Shown: positions 9,569 to 17,625 of the stretch, piece after piece
How positions within the stretch are numbered: position 1 is the stretch's first letter
Layout of the letters: each line of letters opens with the position of its first letter
From: Flectobacillus longus
GTDB lineage: Bacteria > Bacteroidota > Bacteroidia > Cytophagales > Spirosomataceae
Assembly (NCBI RefSeq): GCF_030056705.1
Contig: NZ_JASHIC010000035.1
Location: 1 to 64,000, forward strand
Reading direction: 5' to 3'
Length of the DNA stretch: 64,000 nucleotides
Program-made: the position numbers and the translations under genes
The notes under the pieces: model-generated
The model's database searches: none
What the model was told of the DNA's origin: nothing
What the model saw: the letters and a program-made list of their open reading frames with translations, nothing else

Positions 9569-10210
9569 TTAAAATACTCTCATCAACTCTCGAAGTTTTT
9601 GAATAGCTCTTTGAATCAAATTACGAACTGATTGTTCTCTAATTTGTAAAAAATCAGCAATTTCAGGATAAGAAAGCTCCTCAAAGAAGCGAAGCGTAAG
9701 CACTTGCTGCTGGTTATTGGGTAATTGTTCGAAATAAAGTTGTAATCTATTTTTTTGTGACTCTAATAATTCCGAAATAATGAGCAGTTCTTCAGGGGTT
9801 TCGGTATCGTCTTCGTAATTTTCCCAGCCCTCATTGGTATATACTCCTGTCTCATTTTTGGCCAATTTAATAATGCGATTGCGTACCATTGCCAATAAGT
9901 AATAACGCCAAGAAGTTGGCTGGTTAAGCGTTTGGCGGTTTTTCCAAACCTCTAAAAATACATCTTGAATGGCATCAGCAATAAGCTGATTATCCTTTGT
10001 CATACGTTGCGCATAGCGATCTAATGCCTGAATGTGAGTGTCGTAAAATACAGAGAAAGATTGATGATTTCCATTTTTGATGGAATCCCACAATGTTACC
10101 TCATTGATAATATGTTGTTTTACTACAGACAAAGGTATATCGTTAATGGTTGAATAAGTGATGCAAAATAAGCTAAATTTATCTTGGAATAAAACAAAAT
10201 GTTTTTTCAA
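9569..10210 (-). CDS. ECF RNA polymerase sigma factor
   Basis: Sigma-70 family ECF factor, Bacteroidota ECF group. Region 2 is seen around QALDRYAQRMTKDNQLIADAIQDVFLEVW, region 4 as LPNNQQQVLTLRFFEELSYPEIADFLQIREQSVRNLIQRAIQKLRE. It pairs with the FecR anti-sigma gene 180 bp downstream and should direct transcription of the adjacent rhamnoside locus. The start is uncertain: no ATG precedes sigma region 2. The longest frame begins with TTG at 10210 (MKKHFVLF...), and other TTG codons about 26 and 39 residues further in give a length nearer the usual 180-190 residues. A non-ATG start may keep the level of this regulator low. Confidence 0.9.
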   Translation of the reverse strand: MKKHFVLFQDKFSLFCITYSTINDIPLSVVKQHIINEVTLWDSIKNGNHQSFSVFYDTHIQALDRYAQRMTKDNQLIADAIQDVFLEVWKNRQTLNQPTSWRYYLLAMVRNRIIKLAKNETGVYTNEGWENYEDDTETPEELLIISELLESQKNRLQLYFEQLPNNQQQVLTLRFFEELSYPEIADFLQIREQSVRNLIQRAIQKLRELMRVF

Positions 10211-10752
10211 ATCAACAAATCACTTACTCATGCTTTGCATAACCAGCGCTTTAGATTAGGAAATCTAATTAACCTTTTTGGATATACGTAATTTTAAAAA
10301 TTACCTTTCAACGTAATCTAAGTTAGGGGATGCCTACAGTTTTGTATTGGAGATATTAAATGTCTATCATAAAGTTGTCCTCTTATAATTCTACAACAAA
10401 TACTTCATGTGTAACATAAAATTAAGATGCAATAGTCATGATTGATTTTCTCATATTTTTATAAAAGGCTATTAATTCACTGGATAATCAACATATACAT
10501 CTGTAGGAATGATAAGTTGATTTGTCGAAAACAAGAAGCAGAAAATTAGGCGTTTTTACTTTAGAATGTAAGATTAACTTTGAATATGATTTGAATTAAA
10601 GAATGCGGTAAATTCTAATAACTAAAAGCAACTTTTTTCTTGATAAATTAAGAAAAAGGTACTTTGTAGTTGGTACAAGTTTTTATACTTTGTTTACTCA
10701 CTCTAATAGCCTATAAATAAAATAAAAAACTTGTACCTGAAATGGAGGGTTT
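10211..10752. other. Intergenic region without genes
   Basis: A 542-bp AT-rich gap. No convincing ORF on either strand. It should contain the promoter of the sigma gene near 10211-10300 and holds the hairpin at 10672-10737 past the oxidoreductase gene. Otherwise nothing recognisable is seen. Confidence 0.6.
10672..10737. terminator. Long-armed hairpin after oxidoreductase gene
   Basis: Perfect 13-bp inverted repeat GGTACAAGTTTTT (10672-10684) and AAAAACTTGTACC (10725-10737) with a 40-nt AT-rich loop. It lies 16 bp past the stop codon at 10753 on the minus strand, where it could end or protect the transcript. GGTACAA-armed hairpins recur at 17499 and 45078. Confidence 0.5.
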
Positions 10753-12219
10753 TTATGCGTCTACCACTTTCCAACCTTCACGGTAAGTACGACCAACAAA
10801 TTGGTTTGCATCGTCGAAGTTAGTAATCTTCATATCTTCCCCATTCCACAATAGTTTATTGCGACCATAGAAGTCAAATCCACCTTTTTCGTTTTTCTTG
10901 CGTAACATATAGCTACGAATGGCCAAATTACCCATCAACACTGTTTCAGTAAGCGGTCCAGAATAATCAAATGACGATGATAATTCTTTATGTTCTTTAC
11001 TTGCAAAGCCTGCTTTACAAGCATTTGTCCAACTTACTTGATGTCCATATTCTGGCAATTTGATTTCGTTAGACAATTTAGGTGTATCTATAACCTCACC
11101 ACTATTCAAGTAGATTTTAGGGTTGTTTCCATACATACCAATCGTCATAATACCTTTAGTTCCTGTCAAAATAATACCATTAGCACCACCATCATCACTA
11201 ATTGGCGTATTAGCAGGAATTAAATCTGGGTGCATTGGGCGAATACCGCCATCCATCCAAATCATTTTTACTGCGGATTTATTTTTTTTAGTAGCAGGAA
11301 ATTTGATTTCTACGTGTGAAGACGGAGGGCAACCTTCAGGAATATACTCAGGAGTCCAATCTTTGATAAATACTGCCCCCACACTACACTCTACTTCTGT
11401 AGGATAACTTAGTCCCAAAATACGGAACGCTGAATCTATGGTGTGGCAACCAATATCTCCTAAAGCACCAGTACCAAAGTTCCACCAGCCTCTCCATTTG
11501 AACGGATGGTAAAGTGGATGATAGTCAACCCATTGTGCAGGACCTACCCAAACATCCCAATCTGCTGGAGACATTGATTCAACCAATGCTGGCTTATCTG
11601 TTGGTACAGGGATTCCTTGTGGCCAAACTGGGCGATTAGTCCAAATATTTACCGTATGAACAGTACCAATTTTACCATCATCAAACCACTTGCCAGCCAC
11701 TTGTTGAAGTGGGTTTGAGGAACCTTGATTACCCATTTGCGTAACAACCTTGTATTTACGGGCTGCTTTGGTCAACATACGAGCTTCAGCAATGTTATGT
11801 GTCAAAGGTTTTTGGACATATACGTGCTTCCCCATTTGCATACACGCCATGGCAGCATAGGCATGAAAGTGATCAGGAGTAGAGATTGTTACAGCATCTA
11901 TATCAGACTTCATTTGGTCTAACATTACTCTAAAATCTCTAAACTTTTTGGCATTAGGAAATTTTTCGATTGCTGTTTTTGCTCTTGACCAATCTACATC
12001 ACAAAGTGCCACTACATTTGAAGCACCATTGTTATAGGCATTAATGATATCCGATTGACCCTTGCCACCAGCACCGATAGCAGCAATATTTAGTTTGTCA
12101 CTAGGAGCAATAAAACCCTTGCCTAATACATGGCGAGGAACAATGAAGAAACTTCCCACAGCGGCAACAGCCCCCTTTTTAAGGAAATCCCTTCTTGAAT
12201 TTTGTAAGTTTTCTGACAT
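10753..12219 (-). CDS. Tat-exported Gfo/Idh/MocA family oxidoreductase
   Basis: NAD(P)-dependent oxidoreductase-like protein of 488 residues. It begins with a Tat signal (SRRDFLKKGAVAAVGSFFIVP), then a Rossmann fold with KLNIAAIGAGGKGQ as the nucleotide-binding loop, VVALCDVDW after strand 2 and the family signature VQKPLTHNIAEARMLTKAA with the Lys used by this family. The C-terminal half contains WVGPAQWVDYHPLYHPFKWRGWW and GDIGCHTID, typical of the large exported subgroup common in Bacteroidota and Planctomycetes. The substrate is probably a sugar or sugar derivative, but no more can be said. It stands alone, with cold-shock genes on one side and the rhamnoside locus on the other. Confidence 0.88.
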   Translation of the reverse strand: MSENLQNSRRDFLKKGAVAAVGSFFIVPRHVLGKGFIAPSDKLNIAAIGAGGKGQSDIINAYNNGASNVVALCDVDWSRAKTAIEKFPNAKKFRDFRVMLDQMKSDIDAVTISTPDHFHAYAAMACMQMGKHVYVQKPLTHNIAEARMLTKAARKYKVVTQMGNQGSSNPLQQVAGKWFDDGKIGTVHTVNIWTNRPVWPQGIPVPTDKPALVESMSPADWDVWVGPAQWVDYHPLYHPFKWRGWWNFGTGALGDIGCHTIDSAFRILGLSYPTEVECSVGAVFIKDWTPEYIPEGCPPSSHVEIKFPATKKNKSAVKMIWMDGGIRPMHPDLIPANTPISDDGGANGIILTGTKGIMTIGMYGNNPKIYLNSGEVIDTPKLSNEIKLPEYGHQVSWTNACKAGFASKEHKELSSSFDYSGPLTETVLMGNLAIRSYMLRKKNEKGGFDFYGRNKLLWNGEDMKITNFDDANQFVGRTYREGWKVVDA

Positions 12220-12299
12220 AGTAAAATTGAGGATAGTTAAAATTGTACCAATATAAACGAATTAAGATGTCCTTTTATCCTGATTTAGCAACTTTTTTT

Positions 12300-12330
12300 A
12301 ATTATTATTTTTCTTAAAAAAATAATAATT
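12300..12330. other. AT-only hairpin between divergent genes
   Basis: Perfect 13-bp inverted repeat AATTATTATTTTT / AAAAATAATAATT with a 5-nt loop, in the 368-bp gap between the oxidoreductase (minus) and the csp-like gene (plus). It could be a bidirectional transcription barrier or a protein-binding site. Function is not clear from sequence. Confidence 0.4.
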
Positions 12331-12455
12331 AGCTAATATTCTAGTTAATTATATGCTAAATTAAAAAGGGGGTGTTATATTTATAAAAGGGAATTTATTC
12401 TTTCAATAGAGAATAGGTTTCACTTTCAATACGATATAATCCCATATTATTCCTT

Positions 12456-12463
12456 TATCTTTG
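12456..12463 (+). promoter_or_regulatory. Candidate -7 box for csp-domain gene
   Basis: TATCTTTG fits the Bacteroidota -7 consensus TAnnTTTG. No good -33 TTTG is seen at the expected spacing. If used, transcription would start near 12470 and leave a 5'-UTR of about 120 nt, similar to the long leaders of cold-shock mRNAs. Confidence 0.35.
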
Positions 12464-12587
12464 TTGGATAGACGTAACACAATCGCTTTTGGAATGTAAT
12501 ATTTTAATATGACCCCTTATGCAACACTGGTTCTCTATCTTCAGATATAGTCAATATTAATTGACATCACATTTTAACCCCTTCAAT

Positions 12588-13040
12588 ATGAGCAGTTCCC
12601 AAATAACGGCAAACAAAAAAGACAGAGAATCCAAAAAACGTAAAAAACGTCAAGAAAAAGATGACAAGAGAGAGGACAGAAAAACTAACTCTAATAAAGG
12701 GAAAGATTTTTCAGAGATGTTAGCTTATGTTGATGAATATGGTAATCTTACAACAACGCCTCCAAAACCTGCGGGAAGTGAGGATAATGCCGCTTCGGGA
12801 AAAAAATCAGATAGATACGAAAGAAGTCAAGCAGATAAAACTGCTCACCAAGGTATAGTTGAGTTTTTTAATACTCAGAAGAGATTTGGTTTTATCATTG
12901 ATACAAAATCTAAGAAAAAGATATTCTTTCACGCAAATGATTTGAAAGAGCCAGTAAAAGAGCAAGATCAAGTTGAGTTTTTGGTTGAACCTTCAAGTAA
13001 AGGTCCCAAAGCTGTTCAAATTGCTAAATTGGCAAACTAA
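12588..13040 (+). CDS. Cold-shock-domain protein with basic N-terminal tail
   Basis: About 150 residues, from the ATG at 12588 (an in-frame TTG at 12561 is less likely). Residues 1-45 are a highly charged Lys/Arg/Glu/Asp tail (KKDRESKKRKKRQEKDDKRE), followed by a linker and a C-terminal cold-shock domain from about residue 88: GIVEFFNTQKRFGFIID and KKIFFHANDL match the RNP1 and RNP2 nucleic-acid-binding motifs (K-G-F-G-F-I and V-F-V-H). The RNP1-like motif has RFGFI and RNP2 has FFHAN, so binding is plausible. It probably binds RNA as a chaperone. This layout is recurrent in Bacteroidota but its role is not known to me. A good terminator follows at 13053-13077. Confidence 0.85.
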   Translation: MSSSQITANKKDRESKKRKKRQEKDDKREDRKTNSNKGKDFSEMLAYVDEYGNLTTTPPKPAGSEDNAASGKKSDRYERSQADKTAHQGIVEFFNTQKRFGFIIDTKSKKKIFFHANDLKEPVKEQDQVEFLVEPSSKGPKAVQIAKLAN

Positions 13041-13052
13041 TCATATTCTATG

Positions 13053-13077
13053 AAGAGTGTTTATAGTAAACACTCTT
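13053..13077 (+). terminator. Terminator of csp-domain gene
   Basis: Perfect 11-bp stem AAGAGTGTTTA / TAAACACTCTT with a 3-nt loop, 12 bp past the stop codon. The trailing U-tract is short (TTTGACTTTT). Confidence 0.7.
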
Positions 13078-13181
13078 TGACTTTTCCTATACATTTCCGT
13101 CTGACCTTCTCTCAAGCTACTTATAGATGCTATTGGAAGCTGATTCATAATCAGTGAGTCAAACATCTAGAATAATATTTT

Positions 13182-13346
13182 TTAAGCAGGATTAAAAATC
13201 AGTTTATCCCCATATTTTTCTCTTTTTTTCTCCAAAAGAGTACGATCAAAAGAAATGGTAAAGTCTTTCACTGGATCTTGAATAAGACAAGTGATATATG
13301 TACTCAAATCTTTTTTCTCTTTTACTTTCTTATCTTTTTTTATCAT
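13182..13346 (-). CDS. Small hypothetical protein, 54 residues
   Basis: A 55-codon frame on the minus strand with an ATG at 13346 and TAA at 13182. The product starts MIKKDKKVKEKKDLSTYITC and ends KYGDKLIFNPA, with a basic N-terminus, a hydrophobic middle and a compact C-terminus. Amino acid composition and codon use look like a real protein: few rare residues and a soluble alternating pattern. The gap between the two cold-shock genes (13041-13617) would otherwise be empty. No domain is recognised and no clear promoter seen. Small basic proteins next to csp genes could be nucleic-acid-related, but that is only a guess. It may also be a chance frame. Confidence 0.5.
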   Translation of the reverse strand: MIKKDKKVKEKKDLSTYITCLIQDPVKDFTISFDRTLLEKKREKYGDKLIFNPA

Positions 13347-13564
13347 AGCAGATGGCTCTTATTTGAGCTTGAAAAATGATGAATAAAATCTTAGAGGAGC
13401 AAAATAAGAAGGGAAGTCGGTCGGGAGACAGTGTAAATAAAATATCTTTAGAGAGAAATTCATCTATTATTATTGCTTACTAATTAAATCAAAGTTAATA
13501 GTAATATGTTACGAAACAAATTTATTGAGAATCATCTTATTAGATGATAATGTACTACAAAAAA

Positions 13565-13588
13565 AAGCACACCTCGAAAGGCATGCTT
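13565..13588 (-). terminator. Terminator of cold-shock gene with UUCG loop
   Basis: Read on the minus strand: 10-bp stem AAGCATGCCT / AGGTGTGCTT (two G-U pairs), the very stable TTCG tetraloop, then eight Ts. It lies 30 bp past the stop of the small Csp gene. Confidence 0.85.
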
Positions 13589-13617
13589 AAAAGAAATGAT
13601 CAGTTATATCTTATATA

Positions 13618-13809
13618 TTAAGCCAACTTTACATTAACGGCGTTTAATCCTCTTTTTCCTTGTGCTACATCAAAAAGAACTTTGTCATCTTGACGAACTG
13701 AATCTACTAATCCTGAAATGTGGACAAAAATGTCTTCTCCACCATTTTCTGGAGAAATGAAGCCAAAACCTTTTGACTCATTGAAAAATTTTACTGTTCC
13801 TGTTTGCAT
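13618..13809 (-). CDS. Cold shock protein (CspA family)
   Basis: A 63-residue single cold-shock domain. [20 protein letters not shown] carries the RNP1 motif [16 protein letters not shown] carries RNP2 (IFVHIS). The domain ends with NAVNVKLA, slightly shorter than E. coli CspA (70 residues) as is usual in Bacteroidota. It should act as an RNA chaperone that melts structured mRNA, constitutively or on temperature downshift. It lies downstream of the GH28 gene on the same strand with 72 bp between, and has its own strong terminator with a TTCG loop. Confidence 0.95.
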   Translation of the reverse strand: MQTGTVKFFNESKGFGFISPENGGEDIFVHISGLVDSVRQDDKVLFDVAQGKRGLNAVNVKLA

Positions 13810-13881
13810 TTGTTTTAATTTTTCACAAAGAACGGAACAAATGTTGGCATTTGCAAATTGTTTTCGTTAAAATTTACAAGA

Positions 13882-15531
13882 TTATGGTATTATAGATAGA
13901 ACAGACTCTATTGCGCCATCTTTCCAGTCTATCTTTTCACTAGCTTGATCTAATTTTGTCTTTAATACAGAGATGTTTTGTGTACGTGCTCCACTAATTG
14001 TAAAAAAACGTTTGGCTCCTTTGCTTACCTTTATATTATCGAAAGTGATTTTTTGGCTATTTTCTAACGAAATAATAGGCTCTGTTTTTTCAGAAAGTAA
14101 AGCCACATTTTTACATGAAATCCCACTTGCATCTATCAATATAGCCCCTTCTTCTGCTTGAAGCGTTGCATTTTCGATAGCAATATTCTGAATTGGCATT
14201 TCGGGTAAGCCACGAACAAAGATGCCTTTTTTAGCACCATGACAAACAATATTCTCAAATTTCATATTCCTGAAAATAGGTGTTCCTTCATTTACAATCG
14301 GGCGCTCATCTCTTGGCGAATCAGTGGCAAATTTCACAAAGTAGTACATATCAAAGAAAATAGCCTCTTGAGCAATATCTTTCATATAAATATTTTTAGC
14401 ATAAATATTTTCTACAATTCCGCCACGGCCACGCACGGATTTAAAACGAAGACCTTTGTCGGTACCCATAAACGTACAATCATAAATAAAAATATTACGT
14501 GCACCACCACTCATTTCACTTCCAATGACAAATCCACCATGACCATTATATACGACATTGTTACGAATGATACCATTTTCGGTTGGCATACCACGTTTAC
14601 GACCTTCTTCATCTTTTCCTGATTTAATACAAATAGCATCGTCTCCTACGTCTAATGTACAGCCTTCAATCAAGAAATTTTTACATGATTCAATATCCAT
14701 TCCATCGCCATTTTGAGCATATTCTGGATTTTTGACTACCACATTCCTAATTGTTAGATTTTCAGTCATTAAAGGATGTAAACACCATGCCGGAGAGTTT
14801 TGAAACGTGACTCCTTCTATTAAAACTTTCTTACACTGTGTCAAAACCAATAAGTTAGGACGAAGAAAATCCTTCATATCTGCAAAATCAGAAGGTTTTT
14901 TGCCCTCTGTAAGCAACATACTTTTACCTTCAACACTAGCTTTCAAAAATTGTTCGCTTGGATACCAAGCTTTACCGTCGGCTCTTACGACTCCGCCAGA
15001 CGCAAGCTTCTCCTTCCATTGTCCTTCGGTCAGCTGTGCTTTATTTACAGCACGCCATACGTCACCGTTCCCATCAATAATTCCTTTGCCTGTTATAGCA
15101 ACATTTTCAACTCCTGTTGCTGAAATAGGCGATTGATTACGAGCAGCTTTTTTCCCTTCATAAGAACCTTCTAGTAAAGCATACTGGCTTTTATCACCTG
15201 TAAAAAGCACAATAGCTGCCTTCTGAATATGTAAATTTACATTACTTTTCAACTCTATTGGTCCTGTCAGCCAGATGCCTTTAGGTATAAGCACGACACC
15301 GCCTCCTTTTTGGCTGATAGAATTAATAGCATCATTGATAATTTGTGTATTGAGTGTAACCCCATCTGGCTTGCCACCTAATTTCTGAATATTGAGGGTA
15401 TCCTTTTTGAAATTTGGTTGAGTAATTTTTGGCAAATTGTCCCAATTATATGCTTGAGTTTTTTGTGCCAAACTAGTTAGTGGAGTAATTACAACTAAAA
15501 CTGTGATCCAACAAAGAAAATAAGTTTTCAT
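13882..15531 (-). CDS. GH28 polygalacturonase-like enzyme
   Basis: Secreted glycoside hydrolase family 28 protein of 549 residues. A signal peptide (MKTYFLCWITVLVVITPLTSLAQ) precedes a right-handed beta-helix. All four GH28 catalytic motifs are present as variants: NGDGMD (family N-T-D), GDDAICIKSG (the double Asp), GHGGFVIGSE (G-H-G) and LRFKS (R-I-K). The N-terminal block LGGKPDGVTLNTQIINDAINSISQKGGGVVLIP is typical of bacterial exo-acting members. It probably cleaves galacturonan or rhamnogalacturonan in the periplasm. There is no adjacent susCD, but the rhamnoside locus a few kb away could use its products. The small csp gene follows on the same strand but is likely separate. Confidence 0.9.
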   Translation of the reverse strand: MKTYFLCWITVLVVITPLTSLAQKTQAYNWDNLPKITQPNFKKDTLNIQKLGGKPDGVTLNTQIINDAINSISQKGGGVVLIPKGIWLTGPIELKSNVNLHIQKAAIVLFTGDKSQYALLEGSYEGKKAARNQSPISATGVENVAITGKGIIDGNGDVWRAVNKAQLTEGQWKEKLASGGVVRADGKAWYPSEQFLKASVEGKSMLLTEGKKPSDFADMKDFLRPNLLVLTQCKKVLIEGVTFQNSPAWCLHPLMTENLTIRNVVVKNPEYAQNGDGMDIESCKNFLIEGCTLDVGDDAICIKSGKDEEGRKRGMPTENGIIRNNVVYNGHGGFVIGSEMSGGARNIFIYDCTFMGTDKGLRFKSVRGRGGIVENIYAKNIYMKDIAQEAIFFDMYYFVKFATDSPRDERPIVNEGTPIFRNMKFENIVCHGAKKGIFVRGLPEMPIQNIAIENATLQAEEGAILIDASGISCKNVALLSEKTEPIISLENSQKITFDNIKVSKGAKRFFTISGARTQNISVLKTKLDQASEKIDWKDGAIESVLSIIP

Positions 15532-15731
15532 AAACCGTCTAATTATTAAATGTCATAGTTCAATCTGGAGTGTATTAGAAAAATTTCTTCTTAAAAATTA
15601 CTCCAGAGAATCCTCAAATGAAAAGGGTTTAAAGGCAATTGAAGTAAAATCAATGCTTTTGTATTTCGAAATTGGGCTTCTATATTGAACTTAACAAATA
15701 AAAAACTGTCTTTTTTAGTGCAATCGTTACC

Positions 15732-15743
15732 GGCAACGTTGCC
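15732..15743. promoter_or_regulatory. Palindrome upstream of GH28 gene
   Basis: GGCAACGTTGCC is a perfect 12-bp palindrome, GC-rich in an AT-rich gap between SulP and GH28. The central AACGTT resembles LacI-family operators. It lies about 200 bp upstream of the GH28 start and 43 bp beyond the SulP stop. The acting regulator is unknown. Confidence 0.4.
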
Positions 15744-15785
15744 AGTTTTATAGATTCGGATATGAGTTATTCTTCAAAATTATAC

Positions 15786-17306
15786 CTATTCCATTACAGA
15801 GTAAGTAGGGTCTTCGATGATATTTACATCTATCACATTATTGGCATTATGAAGTAGTTGACGACAATCTGCACTCAAATGACGCAGGCGAACAATCTTA
15901 TTTAATTTCAGATATCTTTCAGTCAATTTATTTACGGCATCTATAGCACTCATATCCGATATACGACTTTCCTTAAAATCAATAATGATTTCTTGTGGAT
16001 CGTTTTGAATATCAAACTTTTCCATAAAAGCAGCAGTCGAGCCAAAAAATAATGGACCGTAAATCTCATAGTGTTTTACGCCATTATTGTCTATATACTT
16101 ACGAGCACGAATACGCTTGGCGCTTTCCCAAGCAAATACCAAAGCCGAGATAATTACGCCAATAAGCACTGCTAATGCCAAATTGTGAAGCCAAATAGTA
16201 ATAAGTGCCACTAATATTCCTACAACGATATCTGCTTTGGGCATTTTGTTGATGATTTTTAAACTCATCCATTCAAATGTACCAATTGCTACCATCATCA
16301 TAACACCAGTTAATGCTGCCATTGGTAGAGCTTCGATAATAGGTGATGCAAAAAGAATGATAGATAAAATAGTAAAAGATGCTACAATACCTGAAAGTCG
16401 TGCACGCGCTCCTGCAGAAATATTCACTAATGTTTGAGCAATCATAGGACAGCCTCCCATACCAAAGAAAAAGCCGTTGAGAATATTTGCAGCGCCTTGT
16501 GCCAATGACTCCCGATTACCATCGCCTTTAGTTTCGGTGATTTCATCTACAACGTTTAGAGTTAATAAACCCTCTGTCAGACCGACGCCACCCATAACCA
16601 AACCATAGGGAAAAATGATTTGTAGTGTTTCATACGTAAACGGAACTTGAGGAATATGAAAAGGAGGTAATCCGCCACTTACTGAGGCAATATCTTTTAC
16701 CGTTTTGGTATCTATATGAAAGAAAAATACAATAAAGCCCACAGTAATAATAGCTACTAAGGACGAAGGAACAGCCTTGGTAAGACGAGGAAATCCTAGT
16801 ACAATGATAATGGTTAAAGCAACCAAACCTACCATTGTATAAAGTTCAGAACCTGTTAGCCATACCAAATGCCCGTCAATGACTATTTTGAATTGCTCTA
16901 ACTGAGCCATGAAAATAATAACTGCCAAACCATTCACAAATCCAAACATAACGGGTTGGGGAACAAGTCGAATAAATTTTCCTAAACGAAATATTCCAAC
17001 AAGTAATTGAAAAACTCCCCCCAAGATAATAGCAGCAAATACATAATCAAGCCCGTGAGAGTTCATTAAGGCAATCAAGACAACGACTGTTGCGCCAGCT
17101 CCTCCAGAAATAAGGCCAGGTCTACCTCCAAAAATAGAAGTAACAATACCCATAATAAAAGCACCATACAAACCAACCAAAGGCGGAAGTTTGGCCAAGA
17201 TAGCGAATGAAAGCGATTCTGGAATCATAGTCATGGCAACTGTCAAACCAGCCAGAATCTCAGTTTTGTAGTCTATCTTTTGTTTAAAATTAAATAATCG
17301 TGTCAT
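15786..17306 (-). CDS. SulP family anion transporter with STAS domain
   Basis: Inner-membrane transporter of about 506 residues. The SulP signature is near the N-terminus (LAGLTVAMTMIPESLSFAILAKLPPLVGLYGAF), ten or more hydrophobic helices follow, with GGCPMIAQTLVNISAGARARLSG in the middle, and a C-terminal cytoplasmic STAS domain (IIIDFKESRISDMSAIDAVNKL) covers about the last 100 residues. Family members carry sulfate, bicarbonate or other anions, often with Na+ or H+; which one cannot be read from the sequence. The ATG at 17306 is preferred to an upstream GTG because the SulP N-terminus normally starts about 20 residues before LAGLTVA. No carbonic anhydrase or sulfur assimilation gene is adjacent. 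Confidence 0.93.
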   Translation of the reverse strand: MTRLFNFKQKIDYKTEILAGLTVAMTMIPESLSFAILAKLPPLVGLYGAFIMGIVTSIFGGRPGLISGGAGATVVVLIALMNSHGLDYVFAAIILGGVFQLLVGIFRLGKFIRLVPQPVMFGFVNGLAVIIFMAQLEQFKIVIDGHLVWLTGSELYTMVGLVALTIIIVLGFPRLTKAVPSSLVAIITVGFIVFFFHIDTKTVKDIASVSGGLPPFHIPQVPFTYETLQIIFPYGLVMGGVGLTEGLLTLNVVDEITETKGDGNRESLAQGAANILNGFFFGMGGCPMIAQTLVNISAGARARLSGIVASFTILSIILFASPIIEALPMAALTGVMMMVAIGTFEWMSLKIINKMPKADIVVGILVALITIWLHNLALAVLIGVIISALVFAWESAKRIRARKYIDNNGVKHYEIYGPLFFGSTAAFMEKFDIQNDPQEIIIDFKESRISDMSAIDAVNKLTERYLKLNKIVRLRHLSADCRQLLHNANNVIDVNIIEDPTYSVME

Positions 17307-17498
17307 TGTTAGAGAATAGTCTTTCACCACCGAAGAATAGATGATGTGTTTAATAAAAGCTGTTTAGAAAAGTTTAGATCAATATAAATCCCTGAAGGTG
17401 TACAGTAGAATATATCAAAATAAGAAAATTTGGTCAAGGGATGACTCAAGGCGGAGTAAGTTGAATTAGATATTTGATTTTTTTCTCAATCATAGCGT

Positions 17499-17535
17499 AA
17501 AGGTACAAACATACACATAATATGTTTGTACCTTT
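17499..17535. terminator. 15-bp stem hairpin between SulP and LysR genes
   Basis: Perfect arms AAAGGTACAAACATA / TATGTTTGTACCTTT with a 7-nt loop. It lies beyond the LysR stop and upstream of SulP, in a 319-bp gap with no ORF. It probably ends LysR-side transcription. Confidence 0.55.
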
Positions 17536-17567
17536 ATTTGAATAATACAATTTATTCATGAGAATAT

Positions 17568-17589
17568 TTTTGTCATATACATGACAAAA
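17568..17589. terminator. Short hairpin past LysR gene
   Basis: Arms TTTTGTCAT / ATGACAAAA (9 bp) with loop ATAC, about 37 bp beyond the LysR stop. A second hairpin at 17499 follows; the two together may insulate the gene. Confidence 0.45.
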
Positions 17590-17625
17590 CAATAGATAAT
17601 TATATACTTGATAAAACTTCTAATG

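Noticed and set aside
14239-14622. 127-codon + strand frame inside the GH28 gene
   Set aside because: It is the complement of the GH28 catalytic region; composition is atypical (many Thr/His/Ile) and there is no start context.
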